Positions 1 to 10,847 of a stretch of 64,000 nt of DNA are shown here, piece after piece. The stretch covers positions 51,380,751 to 51,444,750 of the forward strand of contig CM076851.1 of the NCBI GenBank assembly GCA_039519185.1. Reading direction: 5' to 3'. A program made the translations under genes and the position numbers. Under the pieces are notes generated by a model, which was not told the DNA's origin, made no database searches, and saw nothing but the letters and a program-made list of their open reading frames with translations. How positions within the stretch are numbered: the stretch's first letter is position 1; the number at the start of each line of letters is the position of its first letter. Source of the stretch: Astragalus membranaceus (lineage: Eukaryota; Streptophyta; Magnoliopsida; Fabales; Fabaceae).

Positions 1-350
1 TAAGAAACATATTTCTGGTGATAAAATGACTAAATAGCCCTTAAGTTTAGTGAAAATGCAGGAGACTGTAGTCTATATGACTGCCGTGGATCCCAATCGA
101 AAAACTACTAGCCAAACAAAAAAAATTATAAATTAAGAGACTTTAATTAAAGAATTTGAATTACATAGAATATTAAATTCCCCTAAATTATAAAATTACT
201 TCATCCAAACACACTCTAATCTTTTTCAATTAAAACTGATTTAACCTCTTGAATAAATATTAATTAACTTGTAGCTTCTAAAAAAACACACAAATTTGGT
301 AAAAAAAAAACACACACACAAATATAATCTGAGTGATGTGTTATGGGTAC
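1..350 (-). other. Probable PIN intron 1 (partial)
   Basis: AT-rich sequence downstream of the inferred PIN exon 1 donor. No coding similarity is seen. It is read as the first part of intron 1, cut by the window edge. Confidence 0.5.
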
Positions 351-1173
351 CTTTTGATGTATCTTTGGGAAGCTTGACATTGTTAGGAGAGTCAAATATT
401 GTCCCAAACTCAGTAGAGAAAACTCTAACATCAGTACAGCTCTTGCTCCTCCAAAAAGATTTCTTATGTTGTATCTTCTCTTCTAAACCAACATTTTGAA
501 GACTATTTCTTTGATCTCTAGAATACATCTCAACCCCATGGCCATCATAAATTGGCAATGAATGAGACTTGGTAACAGAATCATGAACATCTAAAATCCG
601 ATTTTCTCCCATCTCTAAATCAACATTCATTATTGGCTTAATACCAACCTTTGAAGTGGATCTAATAGACCCTTGATGAAATTGTTGTGAAATAAGAAGC
701 TTAGCAGCTCTATATTCATAAAAAATCAACAAAATATTGTACCAAACAAGACTTTGCATAAGCACAACTGAGATAGAAACTGAAGTAGTAAATTCCCCAT
801 ACATTGAATTCAAAAGAGGGACACCAACAAGAAGTGTATTTGGGAGAGTTGAAAGGGAAAAAAGGGTAATAGTCCAATCAATTCCACCACGTTTTGTGAA
901 AATGTTCCATAGAAAAAGTGCAACCAATATCACAACTTTTTGAAGTGAATCTGCAGCTATAAACTTGAAATTCAAATGATATGGGTTAATTGGTGATATG
1001 AAATTAAAAGTAAGTGTAGGAATTGCAAACATTGCTACATAACGGCTTATACTACCGGATTGTTCAGGGGTGAAAATTTTCCACCATCGAATTGAAGCAT
1101 AGCCCAATATCATAGCCACATATAGTGGCACAATAGCTGATAAAATATGATATATATCTTTACCTGTGATCAT
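351..1173 (-). CDS. PIN-family auxin efflux carrier, exon 1 (partial gene)
   Basis: The first exon of a PIN-type auxin carrier reads leftwards. PIN proteins export auxin across the plasma membrane or ER membrane. The ATG at 1171-1173 opens MITGKDIYHILSAIVPLYVA, the usual PIN start, followed by about five hydrophobic segments in residues 1-155 (WWKIFTPEQ, FNFISPINPY and LPNTLLVGVPLLN are PIN landmarks). From about residue 160 a hydrophilic loop begins. A donor that fits (AAAAG|GTACCC) puts the exon end near 351; beyond it the frame runs into low-complexity sequence and stops at 241. The remaining exons, with the C-terminal membrane block, lie left of the window. The loop, at about 110 residues so far, looks shorter than in the canonical long PINs, but it may continue in exon 2. 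Family assignment is firm; the subfamily is not assigned. Confidence 0.88.
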
Positions 1174-2195
1174 GGTTATAGCTACACTTAAGTCAAAAGA
1201 AAAAAAGGGTTTTAGTTATACCACACCTAATACTTAACGTACAGGTATATATAATATATGAGATGAAAGTTGAAATGTGAAAGAGGAATGAAATCTCTTA
1301 AAAAAAGAAGGGTATAACTGGGGGGGGGGGGGGGAATATTAAAATCTTTATTTGATGGTTCTCCCTTATAAATGTATATGTATGTGTTTTCTTTAGTAAA
1401 GTCATGTTTTTTTCCATAAAAAAAGTGAACATAAAATGAAACAAGCAACATAAATGGGATTGTGCATTAACTTGATAAAGAAAAAGGAAGCCCAAATTAT
1501 TTATGCGTTAATTTCACGTGTTGTTTTTCATTACTATGTGCCTCATTTGAGAAGTTTTGTGTACTAGCTAGTAGCTACGATTCATAGTATATAAACAACA
1601 CTACTGAGAACAGTGGATGAGGACACATAACAAGAAACATACTCTAAATGTTCAATGATCTAGAAGAACTTAATGATATGGAATTTTCTGTCAACTAATT
1701 TCACAGTTTTTTAAAATATTGGGATTAAAAAATGTTGAGATCAAAGTAATATTTATTTATTTATAAAAATGTTTTATTGCTTATACATTTTAAAATCATG
1801 AATTCTTCCAAAAATTAAAGTTGACAAAATATAGCTTTTAAGGGAAATTATTTGTGTTTGCTTTGTAATACCAATGTTAGAATTTTTTTAAAATGGAATT
1901 AGTTGTCTTTTTTACAGTTTTCAATTTTCATAAAGCTTTTCTACAATAGAATTATTTGGCTAACTCGTTCAGTTTAATTTTTAAACAAGAGAACTTCATT
2001 GCACGGATTTGTTTACATTTTTTAAAAAAGTTGTGTGAAAGCTGTATAATTTACTAAATGTGTAAAAATATTTTATGTAAACATTGATTTTCTGGACAAA
2101 CAGCTTATTCATTGATATAAGTTAAAATATTTTCTAAATCTACCTCTTACATTTATACTATGTAAAGGATACATATTAGATTCTACTAGCCCGAA
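1174..2195. other. PIN upstream region with a poly-G tract
   Basis: AT-rich non-coding DNA between the PIN start and the copia insertion. A run of 15 G (1320-1334) sits about 150 bp before the start codon. No gene is seen. It presumably holds the PIN promoter. Confidence 0.5.
1246..1259 (-). promoter_or_regulatory. Candidate TATA region upstream of PIN
   Basis: An alternating TA tract lies 73-86 bp before the PIN start codon on the minus strand. The distance suits a TATA box with a short leader. Assigned by position and composition only. Confidence 0.3.
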
Positions 2196-2200
2196 GATTC

Positions 2201-2385
2201 TGTAAGATAATGGAATGCGTGACTATTCTCATTAATCTGAATAGAATATATACAAGGATTTTGTAACGGTCAGTCAACTATACAATTATGACTAAATATA
2301 TGCAATAATGACAGAATATATATAATTATGACTAATTATATGCAATAATGACAGAATATGCTATTCCTAATATTCTATTCTATCA
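2201..2385 (-). repeat. copia 3' LTR
   Basis: 185-bp LTR, the 3' copy because the element reads leftwards. It contains two near-identical AT-rich sub-repeats (TTATGACTAAATATATGCAA and TTATGACTAATTATATGCAA types). Its first three bases on the minus strand, TGA, form the polyprotein's terminal stop codon. Confidence 0.95.
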
Positions 2386-5300
2386 CACCCCCGCAGTCGA
2401 AGCGGGAGGTTCACGGACGCTGAGACTGGTCCGGAAATCATCGAAGAGGATGCGAGGAAGGCCTTTGGTGAAGATATCTGCAATCTGATGTCGAGATGGA
2501 ACATGAAGTACGCGTGCCTGACCACGAGCTACCTTTTCCCGTACAAAGTGAATGTCCATTTCAATGTGCTTGGTGCGCTGATGTTGTACAGGATTGCCAG
2601 AGAGATAAATGGCACTGACATTGTCGCAATACACCAACGTGGCCTGAGGAATAGGAAAATGGAGTTCCAGTAAGAGATTACGAAGCCAACATGACTCGGA
2701 TACAACATTAGCAACACCTTTGTATTCGGCTTCTGCACTGGAACGAGAGAGAGTGGGCTATCTTTTGGAAGACCACGATATAAGGTTGTCACCTAGAAAA
2801 ACACAGTACCCAGATGTGGAGCGTCGGGTGTCAGGGCATCCACCCCAATCAGCGTCAGTGTAGGAGATGAGTTTCGTGATGGGGGATGGAGATATATGAA
2901 GACCAAAGTGCATGGTGCCCTGGACATACCGAAGGATGCGTTTGAGAGCCAGCATATGTTCTGTCTTGGGTGCATGCATGTGGAGACAGACTTGCTGAAC
3001 CACATATGAGATGTCAGGTCTAGTGAAAGTGAGATACTGTAAAGCTCCTGCAAGACTGCGATAGAGAGAGGGATCCTCATAAGCAGTGCCTGATGACGTG
3101 CTGAGTTTCTGTTTGGTGTCGACAGGTGTGGCAGTCGGTTTGCAGGACGTCATGCCGGCACGTTCAAGGATTTCGGAAGCATAAGTGCTTTGACTGAGAA
3201 ATAGGCCGCCCGGGTGGCGAGAGACGGCGATACCCAGAAAGTAACTCAACGGACCAAGATCTTTCATTGCAAACTCAGTAGCCAATAATGACATAATTGA
3301 TTTGTGAAGCACATGAGTAGAAGTAATGAGGATGATGTCGTCCACATAGAGGAGAATGTATGCCATGTCAGATTGTTGTCGATATATGAAGAGAGAATGG
3401 TCTGATGTGCTATGTCGAAACCCAATGGTAGTAACATAGTCAGCAAAGCGTTGGTACCATGCTCTGGGTGCTTGCTTGAGACCATAGAGAGATTTCTTCA
3501 GGCGACAAACATAATCTGGATGAAGAGGATCACGGAAACCCAATGGTTGATGCATATAAACAGTCTCATGAAGGTCACCATGTAGAAATGCGTTCTGGAC
3601 ATCCAGTTGGTGAATGGGCCAGGATTTAGAAAGAGCAATGGTGAGTACTGTTCTAATAGTAGCTGGTTTGACCACCGGGCTGAAAGTCTCATCACAATCC
3701 ACACCTGCAACCTGTGACCTGCCATCACAAACAAGGCGAGCCTTATAGCGCTCAAAAGAGCCGTCAGAATTTTTCTTATGTTTGAAAATCCACATGCATC
3801 GAATAAGATTGGCATCACAAGGACGAGGAACTAAATCCCACGTGTTATTTCTAATAAGAGCATCAAATTCAGATTTCATTGCGGATGTCCAATTGGGGTC
3901 TGATAGGGCTAGTTTGTGATTTTTGGGTAAGGGAGAGATGGGGTGGTTTGAGTGAGAAATTGATAAGTTGAATAGTTTACGGGGTTTGGTAATGCCTTTC
4001 ATACTACGGGTGGTGATAGTACGTGTGGGTGGTGGTTGTATTGGTGGGGGTGAGTTAGTCGGGATTGTAGTGGGTGGATTGACTGGAGAGGTAGGTGGCG
4101 CTGATTGTTGGTTTGTTGATGAGGATGGCTGGTCCGTGTTGGTTGGTGGTGGTGATTGGTTATGTGTGGCTGGTGGGGGTGTTTGATTTTGCCACTGGTG
4201 TATAAGATAGGGGTGTGGGTCATCGTTGAGGAAGTGATAAGAGTGGGGTGAGGGTGAGTGTATCTTGGTGAAGGGATATTGGGTTTCATCAAAGATAACA
4301 TGCCTCGAAATTATTAGTTTTCTGTTTGACAAATCAAAACATTTGTATCCTCTATGATTAGAAGGATAACCCAAAAAGACACATGGTGTAGAGCGTGGTT
4401 GTAATTTGTGGATTGTAGGCGACGGGAACAACGGATAACACAAGCAACCAAAAACTCGTAAGTGTGTGTAGGTGGGGTCACGATGGTATAGGAGTTGTGT
4501 AGGTGACTTATCTTGAAGTGTTTTGCAGGGAAGAATATTTAGCAAGTAAGTTGCCATGTGAAGAGCATGATGCCAAAAAGAATGGGGAACAGAAGAATGA
4601 GCTAGCATGGCGCGCATCATATTATTAATGGTTCTTATTTTTCGTTCTGCTTTCCCATTTTGTGAGGATGTGTGAGGACAAGAGAAGCGAAAAACAAGAC
4701 CATGGTTTGCGCAATATTGTTGGAATAGCTCATTATTATATTCACCGCCATTGTCACATTGAAAGGATTTGACGCTTAGTGAGAATTGTGTTTGAATAAG
4801 ATTAGTAAGTGACTGGAACATTTCAAAAACTTGAGATTTTCTGCTAATAGGAAAAGTCCACAAGAAATTTGTAAAATCATCCAAGAAAAGAACATAATAT
4901 TTATGACCAGCAGAACTCAAAACGGGAGAAGTCCACAAATCACTATGTAAAATATCGAAAGGCATCAAAGTTATTGTTTGAGAATTAAGAAATGGCAATT
5001 TAACTTGCTTGCCTAAAACACAAGAGTCACAAATAACAGAAGGATTAAAAGGTTCACAACAGATGAATTTATTATTGCGAAGAGAATTGAAAACATGGGC
5101 GCCAGGGTGACCAAGGCGACCGTGCCAGAGACTAGACGTAAGACCAACAAAACTTGGGGAAGTGATGACTGGATATAGATCGCCAAGACTGTCACATCTC
5201 ATGAGAGGCATCCCCGTCTGAAAATCAGATACAGTAAAACCAAAAGGGTCAAAGGAAACAGAAACATTGTTGTCAGTGGTGAGTCGCCTAACAGAAATCA

Positions 5301-6669
5301 AATTTTTAATAATATTAGGGGCATGTAGGACATTGTTTAAGTGTAATGGTTTGTAAGGGGTGGCTATTTGTGTGTGTCCGGTGCCGTGAATTGGGATACC
5401 ATGGCCATTACCAACAATGATTTTCTGATTTGAATTACTTAAAGGAAAATAAGACGAGAGATTACCTTGTGATGCTGAAGTGTGAGTGGATGCGCCAGTG
5501 TCCATGTTCCACGGGTCCTCAGGAGTGTTGAGAGACATGGTGTGCATAGCTGCCTCGATGTCTGTCGGTGTCTGAGAGGTAGTAGCAGTATATGCCTGAG
5601 GACGCTGTCCTAGGATGCCTGACTGCTTGGGAGGACCAGTTGGGCGTGTCCACTGAGATGTGGGATACGGGCACGGAGGCATGGTCCATGGTGGTGGGGC
5701 CCAACCCCATTGTTGCCAGGGTGGATACTGCTGCTGTTGCTGCCAAGGAGGAGACGACCATGATGTAGGAGCATTGGAAGCTCCAGACCGAGGTGCACTG
5801 CGTTGACCACGCCCACCTCCGCGGCCTTGGTTTCCACGAGGGCGAGAGCGGTTGCCAGAGCGACGATTGTTCTGCTGAGAAGTGTCGGTAGAAGGTTGCT
5901 GCTGAGCGGTGTGCAAGACAGTATGAGAGCCAGTGCTGGTCATTTTAGCCATACCTGCTTCTTCCAAAGTGAGCATAGAGCGAGCCTGATAGAAGGCCGG
6001 AAGAGGATTACTCTGTCGAATCAAGGTAGCAACGCTGCGGTAAGCTTCTGGAAGACTAGAGATCAGTTGAAGTACCAGACGGTGGTTGTTGACAGGAGAG
6101 CCGACATTTCTCAACTGGTCCGAGAGCATCTTGAGGCGCTGACAGTAGGCAGAAACATTGGGAAAATCCTCCATACGAGTGGTGGAGAATTCTTGCTCAA
6201 GAGTGACAGCACGAGCGTTCTGGTTGTCCTGAAATATGTCTGCCAGGCGGTTCCAGGCTGCTGCGGCAGTGGAGTCAGGTTCCAGAATGGTCGACAGCAG
6301 ATCAGTGGAGATGGTGGAATAGATCCACTGAAGAACAGTGGCATCAAGAGTGACCCATTGTTCGTAGTCGGCGCTAGTAGGAGCTGGCGGTGGTTTTTCA
6401 TTGGAGGGAACGATGTGATGCAAGACACGATGAGAGCGAGCATGGATGCGGAAAAGCTCGGCCCAGGTTCCGTATTGATCTTTTTCCATTTCAAGGATGA
6501 TAGGAATGTTGTTCTTGATGTTGGAGACAGCAAGGGCGGGATGAAACTCGGTTTTCTTGGAAGAGGAAGAAACCGAGGGAGGGGAGGGGGGTCGCGAGTC
6601 TGACATGATGGCGGAAGGGGAGAAGGCGAGGAGGAGAAGGGTTGCGGCGCTTGGAGGGGCGCGGCGCAA
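2383..6669 (-). pseudogene. copia gag-pol polyprotein with one premature stop
   Basis: One reading frame of about 1,430 codons, open except for a TAG codon at 2758-2760. A Met at 6606 ([11 protein letters not shown]) is the more likely start, since residues 1-21 of the longest frame are non-typical. Domains in order: copia gag at about residues 40-240, then a basic Gly/Arg-rich stretch with no CCHC knuckle visible; protease MDTGAS near 390; GAG-pre-integrase with HGRLGH near 515; integrase with LHSDLW, CDNGGEY and NGKAERK; reverse transcriptase with [12 protein letters not shown] and YVDDI; RNase H with TDADWGG. The stop falls right after SWSSKR inside RNase H. The same frame stays open for another 124 codons, with the normal DNVSAIYLS and IADIFTKGLP signatures, to 2383. 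Loss of the RNase H end would block replication unless the codon is read through. Confidence 0.93.
2386..2394 (-). promoter_or_regulatory. copia polypurine tract
   Basis: GCGGGGGTG on the minus strand directly abuts the 3' LTR, the expected place for plus-strand priming. Confidence 0.8.
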
Positions 6670-6786
6670 GGAAACACCGGAGAGGGTTCAACGATCGGAG
6701 GGGAAGAGCGATCGGAACGGCGCGGGCAAATACGGCAAGGGTTTGTGTGCGGCGCTGGGTTCGGTGTTTAGAGAGGGATCGTGTTT

Positions 6787-6799
6787 AGGTTTGATACCA
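6787..6799 (-). promoter_or_regulatory. copia primer-binding site
   Basis: Directly inside the 5' LTR the minus strand reads TGGTATCAAACC. This matches the plant copia primer site for initiator methionine tRNA over its first eight bases. Confidence 0.85.
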
Positions 6800-6984
6800 T
6801 GTAAGATAATGGAATGCGTGACTATTCTCATTAATCTGAATAGAATATATACAAGGATTTTGTAACGGTCAGTCAACTATACAATTATGACTAAATATAT
6901 GCAATAATGACAGAATATATATAATTATGACTAATTATATGCAATAATGACAGAATATGCTATTCCTAATATTCTATTCTATCA
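6800..6984 (-). repeat. copia 5' LTR
   Basis: 185-bp LTR matching 2201-2385 base for base as far as I can read. As the 5' copy it should hold the element's promoter. Confidence 0.95.
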
Positions 6985-6989
6985 GATTC

Positions 6990-8261
6990 TTTATGCCTTA
7001 GACTAGAAGTCAGCTCTTCACCCTAAATCTACACCTCAGATTAAATTGGGGTCTTTTTCTTGATCAATGGGAAAGGAAAAAACACCAACAAAAAGCAAAA
7101 GCAAAAAGAACAAACTACGTACTCTCAAAGTCAGGCAACCTCCGCTACATCAACTGCAAAGTTCACAGATACTGCTGAAAGGCAACGACTCGAGAGAAGG
7201 AATTCGTAAGGGGAGTTGGCACTATGTTTAGTAAGCCAATCGGCATAGCTAGATACGATAATAGATAAAACGAAAGAGATAAATCAAACAAGATAGACAT
7301 GAAGACAGCATTGATGATTCAGGGAATTGTTCCCAGGCTTGGATCATCTAAAGAGGTCAAAGAGTTGCGGATCCTATTCCTCACGGAGCTCCAAAACGCA
7401 TCCCAAAAAAGTCTCCAATCAAGAATGGCCTAAAAAACACGCACATCACCTTAAATAGCGTCAGAATTAGTCTCTAGTCAAGCCCGCAACATAGCTAAGC
7501 AGCGCGACACAAAAAATAGAAGAAATAAGAGTACAAAGTATCCCAAAAATAGAGAACTGACAACCAAAAAAAATCTTTGAACTAACAATTAAAATTCAAA
7601 TTTCAAACTGTTCTACTCTTGAAAATTACTAAATTACTATAGTGAACGATAATTAAAGGAATAATAAATGTAAAGAATTTAAACTATACACATATTGGGG
7701 AGTAATCTTCTACGTTCTCTTTATGCTCACTCTTTCTCTCTCATGTCTCTCTCACTCCCTCCTTGTTCGCACATGCATCTCTCCCTCCCTCCCCCGGTCT
7801 GAAATCTTCTTTTTTAATTTTTCATCTTCTTTTTAATGCTCTTCTTGTTACAATCAGAATTCGGGAGGAAGATTGCGTCAGTGACGAGTTCTTTCACCCA
7901 ATCTTTGTTACAAAGGATGATTGCTTTGCCCGCTCTGCACCTGATGATCAACTAGTTTGAGAAAACAAAAAAGAAAAGACGAACGATCCTAATTTTAGAC
8001 AGCATGAGCTTCTATGATTTCCTTAATTGTTTCAAGTTGCTGGTTGCCTCCACCTTCACCCCATTGAGCATTGGAAGTTGCAGGTTCACCTTCGGGTGGG
8101 ATTTCAAGAACAAGTGCTAATTCCTCGACCGGGATCTCTGGTTGTTGAACCAATTGTTCGACTGAGACATCAATTTGAGCATTATGGGCCTTATCCACCA
8201 ACTGGCGTATGTTGTCCCCAGCTTTGTTTCATTCAACTATTGATAATCAATTTAGATAGAG
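6990..8261. other. Non-coding region, no recognised gene
   Basis: Between copia and the second copy of a local repeat I find no recognisable gene. A short minus-strand frame (7995-8201, 68 codons, Glu-rich, ...QQLETIKEIIEAHAV) matches nothing I know. A first copy of the local repeat occupies about 7290-7565. Confidence 0.5.
7290..7565. repeat. Local repeat, copy A (CACTA-free)
   Basis: This copy shares landmarks in order with 8262-8770: CAAAACGCATCCCAAAAAAG, CTCCAATCAAGA, GACC/GGCC-TAAAAA, TAGC-TCAGAATTAGT, AGTAGCTAAGC-type and AATAGAAGAAATAA. It ends at AACTGACAACC, where copy B is interrupted by the CACTA element. It therefore resembles the pre-insertion site. Confidence 0.6.
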
Positions 8262-8770
8262 AAGATGACAACATTGATGCTCCAAAGACTTATTCTCAAG
8301 CTTGAGTCGTCGAAAATAGTCAAAGATATGTGATCGCATCCCAAAGCTATCTCCAATCAAGAAAGACCTAAAAACCACACACAACATCTGAAATAGCATT
8401 AGAATTAGTGATCTGCCACCTGGCGAGCAAATCACATCGCCTGGCTAGCAGATTGCATCTCCCCACGAACGATCACAGGTCACCACCATCGCCCAACGAC
8501 TGCCCTTGCTCGCTAGGTGACAACATTGACATATAACTTCTTATTTTGGTGTAATTCCACCACCTTGTGAGTTAGGTCATCACTAGGAGACCCGACAAGT
8601 AACAACGCCATCACCTAGCAATCTAGGTTGTGTCGCTAGAAAAACATGTCAGAATTCGAGTCTTTTTGCTTTCCTTTGGTCGCTAGGTGAGCCACTAGAG
8701 TAGCTAAGCGAGGAGACAGGAAAAATAGAAGAATTAAAAGTACCAAGTAGCCCAAAAACACAAAATTAAC
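8262..8770. repeat. Local repeat, copy B (interrupted by CACTA)
   Basis: A diverged second copy of 7290-7565, with an extra GC-richer block (about 8410-8700) containing repeated CTGGCGAGCA / CGCTAGGTGA words. Its right part is cut by the CACTA insertion at 8771 and resumes after 51595. Confidence 0.55.
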
Positions 8771-8782
8771 CACTACAAGAAT
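8771..8782 (+). repeat. CACTA left terminal inverted repeat
   Basis: CACTACAAGAAT; weaker similarity to the right end continues for about another 15 bp (GTTGATTTACC versus GGTGATTTCC). Flanked on the left by AAC. Confidence 0.93.
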
Positions 8783-8811
8783 GTGTTGATTTACCTACCA
8801 TATATTTCCGA

Positions 8812-8965
8812 GGGATTTTTTTTGGTCTCTAATATCTTCGTTTCCGACGGATAATTCCCTCGCTACGTGTTTTGTGCATTTCACGCTTATATTTCCGACG
8901 GAATTTAAATCCCTCACTACTTTCCGAGGGAAATTTCGGTCGGAAATGAATGAATATCCCTCGCA
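8812..8965. repeat. CACTA left subterminal repeats
   Basis: Several copies in both orientations of a ~10-bp word of the TTTCCGAGGG / TTTCCGACGG / CCCTCGC type. In CACTA elements such arrays bind the TnpA-type accessory protein; here the role is inferred. Confidence 0.8.
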
Positions 8966-9168
8966 AAATGTTTTTCACTTAAAACTAAAAAGTGTCTTCA
9001 TCGACACTTTCACACTCTCACATTCACTCTTCTTTCATTGTAACCTAATTCCCCTCCACTCTCTACCACCACCTCTCCACTCTCCACTCTCTAGCAGCGC
9101 CGCACTGCGTCTCCACTCTCCACTCTCTAACCAACGCCGTCTCCCCGCCGTCTCCGCGATCCCTTCGA

Positions 9169-9962
9169 CCCCCTTTCATTCCCACTTCTCACTCTAACCC
9201 TAAACCCTCCAAAACGTATCCTGTGAAACGTGAAACTGAGAGAGAACGACGGTGAGAGGGTCTGAGAAATGAAACGAAAGGGAGAGAGAAAAACGAAGAG
9301 ATTCATGAAAGGCTCACGGAGAGGGATGGTGGCGTCTTGGTGGTGGATTCCGGCGACGGTGAGGGAAACTCACGCCGTTTCCAGCGACGATGCGTAACGG
9401 GACGACGACGAGGCTGGTGATGATGGCGACGGCAACATACAGACCTCGACGGAGATGATGGTGGCGAGAAACCACAGACATAGGCGGAGGGAGCTTACGA
9501 TAGTTTTTTGGGGAAACGACTACAGGGGGAGAGCGACGGCGACTTGGGGAGACGACAGTCGTCACGGTGGTCGGAACTAGTACGATTCTAACCCCTTCTT
9601 ATTTCGTTTTTATCTCTCTTCTCCTATTTTCTATTTCTCTGTTTTGATGTCTGGTTCTATTTCTTGAATCTTCGTCTCCTTCGTAACTGGAGAGGCCTTG
9701 GTCCAATTTTGTTTGAAATCTAAATTGTTATTGCACTGCCAAGTTTTCTGGATTTGTTTTTGTTTTTGTTCTTTTTTTCTAGATATGCTGTTGTTACAGG
9801 ATCAAACAATGGAATAGGATTAGCTACTGTTAAAGGGTTTGCTTCAAATGTAATTAAGATTGTGCTAACAGCTAGAAATCAGAAAAGGGGTCTTCACGCT
9901 ATTGAGAAATTGGGAATGGAGAGGGTTTAGGGTTAGAGTGAGAAGTGGGGATGAAAGAGGGG
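9169..9962. repeat. Inverted pair flanking the SDR fragment
   Basis: 9169-9210 is repeated in inverse orientation at 9918-9962 (about 40 bp, roughly 90% alike), including CTCACTCTAACCCTAAACCC. The second copy starts exactly where SDR similarity ends, so it probably marks a rearrangement joint. Between the arms lie low-complexity GA-rich sequence and the captured SDR exon. Confidence 0.75.
9781..9930 (+). pseudogene. Captured short-chain dehydrogenase/reductase fragment
   Basis: An acceptor-like TTTTTTTCTAG precedes an open stretch reading RYAVVTGSNNGIGLATVKGF, then IVLTARNQKRGLHAIEKLG, then a stop at 9928-9930. This is the N-terminal NADP-binding fold of a plant short-chain dehydrogenase of the neomenthol dehydrogenase/salutaridine reductase type, with the TGxxxGIG cofactor motif. 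The catalytic YxxxK half is absent. The last few residues come from the inverted repeat at 9918-9962, not from an SDR. It is a fragment of about 45 codons inside the CACTA element. Confidence 0.88.
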
Positions 9963-10296
9963 TGTGAATTTGTGTGTCTTGGAAATGCTCTTCAATTGTT
10001 GTGGATTTAAACTGACATATATACTGTGCACAACACGATTTTGATGGAATATCATATTAGGCATGATTAGTATGTGTTCAAGATGTCTGTTATATGGTGT
10101 AAGAGACCATTTAGAATTTTTCTCTTATGAAAGAGGCCATTCAGTCTTCTTTGGGCTACTTTTGAATGTTTTGTATTAAGTTGTAAATGGTTTCTTAAAA
10201 TTTTTTACAAGATTTATGCTATTAACTATCAAATCTCAGTCACAATATGGACTTATTGTTACTAAGTTGTGGTACCACTTGCTGTTGTTTCTACAG

Positions 10297-10637
10297 GAAC
10301 AAGCTATCAAGAAAGAGTATGCAGGAATATTGCCAAAGAATCCTCCACTAATATCCAAGGTTTGTTGTTGTTTCTTTAATCCTCCATTTCCTCCATTATT
10401 TGGTCATGTGTGTTTGTGTGAGTCAATATGATAATCTCCCCTCTGTCATGGTTTGCCCCCATAATGAAATGATCAAGTGGGGATCACATTCAATTACAAG
10501 GTTTTGAAATCAACTTAATGTATGTATGTAGCAGCTACTTTATTTGCAATCATTCATCAAATATGTGTTTTTACTATGATGATGTTGTAACATTTCCATT
10601 TTTTAATTTACAGGACATAGAAGTAAGATATTTCCAG
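10297..10637 (+). pseudogene. Captured endosulfine (ENSA/ARPP-19) fragment, two exons
   Basis: Exon 10297-10359, between CTACAG and GTTTGT, encodes EQAIKKEYAGILPKNPPLIS plus K, the start of the conserved plant endosulfine block. A second piece from 10614 (after TTTACAG) gives DIEVRYFQ, a degenerate version of the segment that follows in the family; the phosphorylated FDSADW core is not preserved. Endosulfines inhibit PP2A-B55 when phosphorylated. The preserved intron between the pieces shows capture from genomic DNA. Confidence 0.8.
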
Positions 10638-10736
10638 GCCTACATTGAAGTAAGATGTTTCCAGACACATGTGTTCTATTTCAAATCCTTATTTGTGGAT
10701 AATTCAATGTGACTTATCAAAGTTATCAATTTTCAG

Positions 10737-10847
10737 GTTCCTTGGCATGTTCCATGTGGTGGTGTTTGCTATGGAGATGGAAATTTGGCAGCAAATGATT
10801 GGCATACTGCATTGTGCTGCATAATGATTCATAACATAGCTCACCAG
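10737..10847 (+). pseudogene. Captured exon-like segment of unknown origin
   Basis: 37 open codons flanked by TTTTCAG and GTAAAA, reading [20 protein letters not shown] and on to HNIAHQ. The splice borders and open frame look like an exon, perhaps from the same or another captured host gene. I do not recognise the family. Confidence 0.45.

Larger units (their letters stand above)
2201..6984 (-). mobile_element. Ty1/copia LTR retrotransposon, complete structure
   Basis: A 4,784-bp element on the minus strand, bounded by two 185-bp LTRs (TG...CA on the plus strand) and flanked by the 5-bp duplication GATTC (2196-2200 and 6985-6989). The gag-pol order gag, protease, integrase, RT, RNase H identifies Ty1/copia. 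The primer site begins TGGTATCA (initiator tRNA-Met type) and the polypurine tract is GCGGGGGTG. I see no difference between the two LTRs, so insertion was recent. It lies about 1 kb upstream of PIN. One internal stop breaks the polyprotein, so the copy is probably not autonomous as it stands. Confidence 0.97.

Noticed and set aside
5803..6603. 266-codon + strand frame opposite copia gag
   Set aside because: Antisense shadow of the polyprotein; no known motif.
7995..8201. 68-codon Glu-rich minus frame
   Set aside because: No known family and no supporting gene structure.
9190..9210. Telomere-like CCCTAAACCC words
   Set aside because: Only one or two units; such boxes are common in plant leaders. 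No telomeric array.
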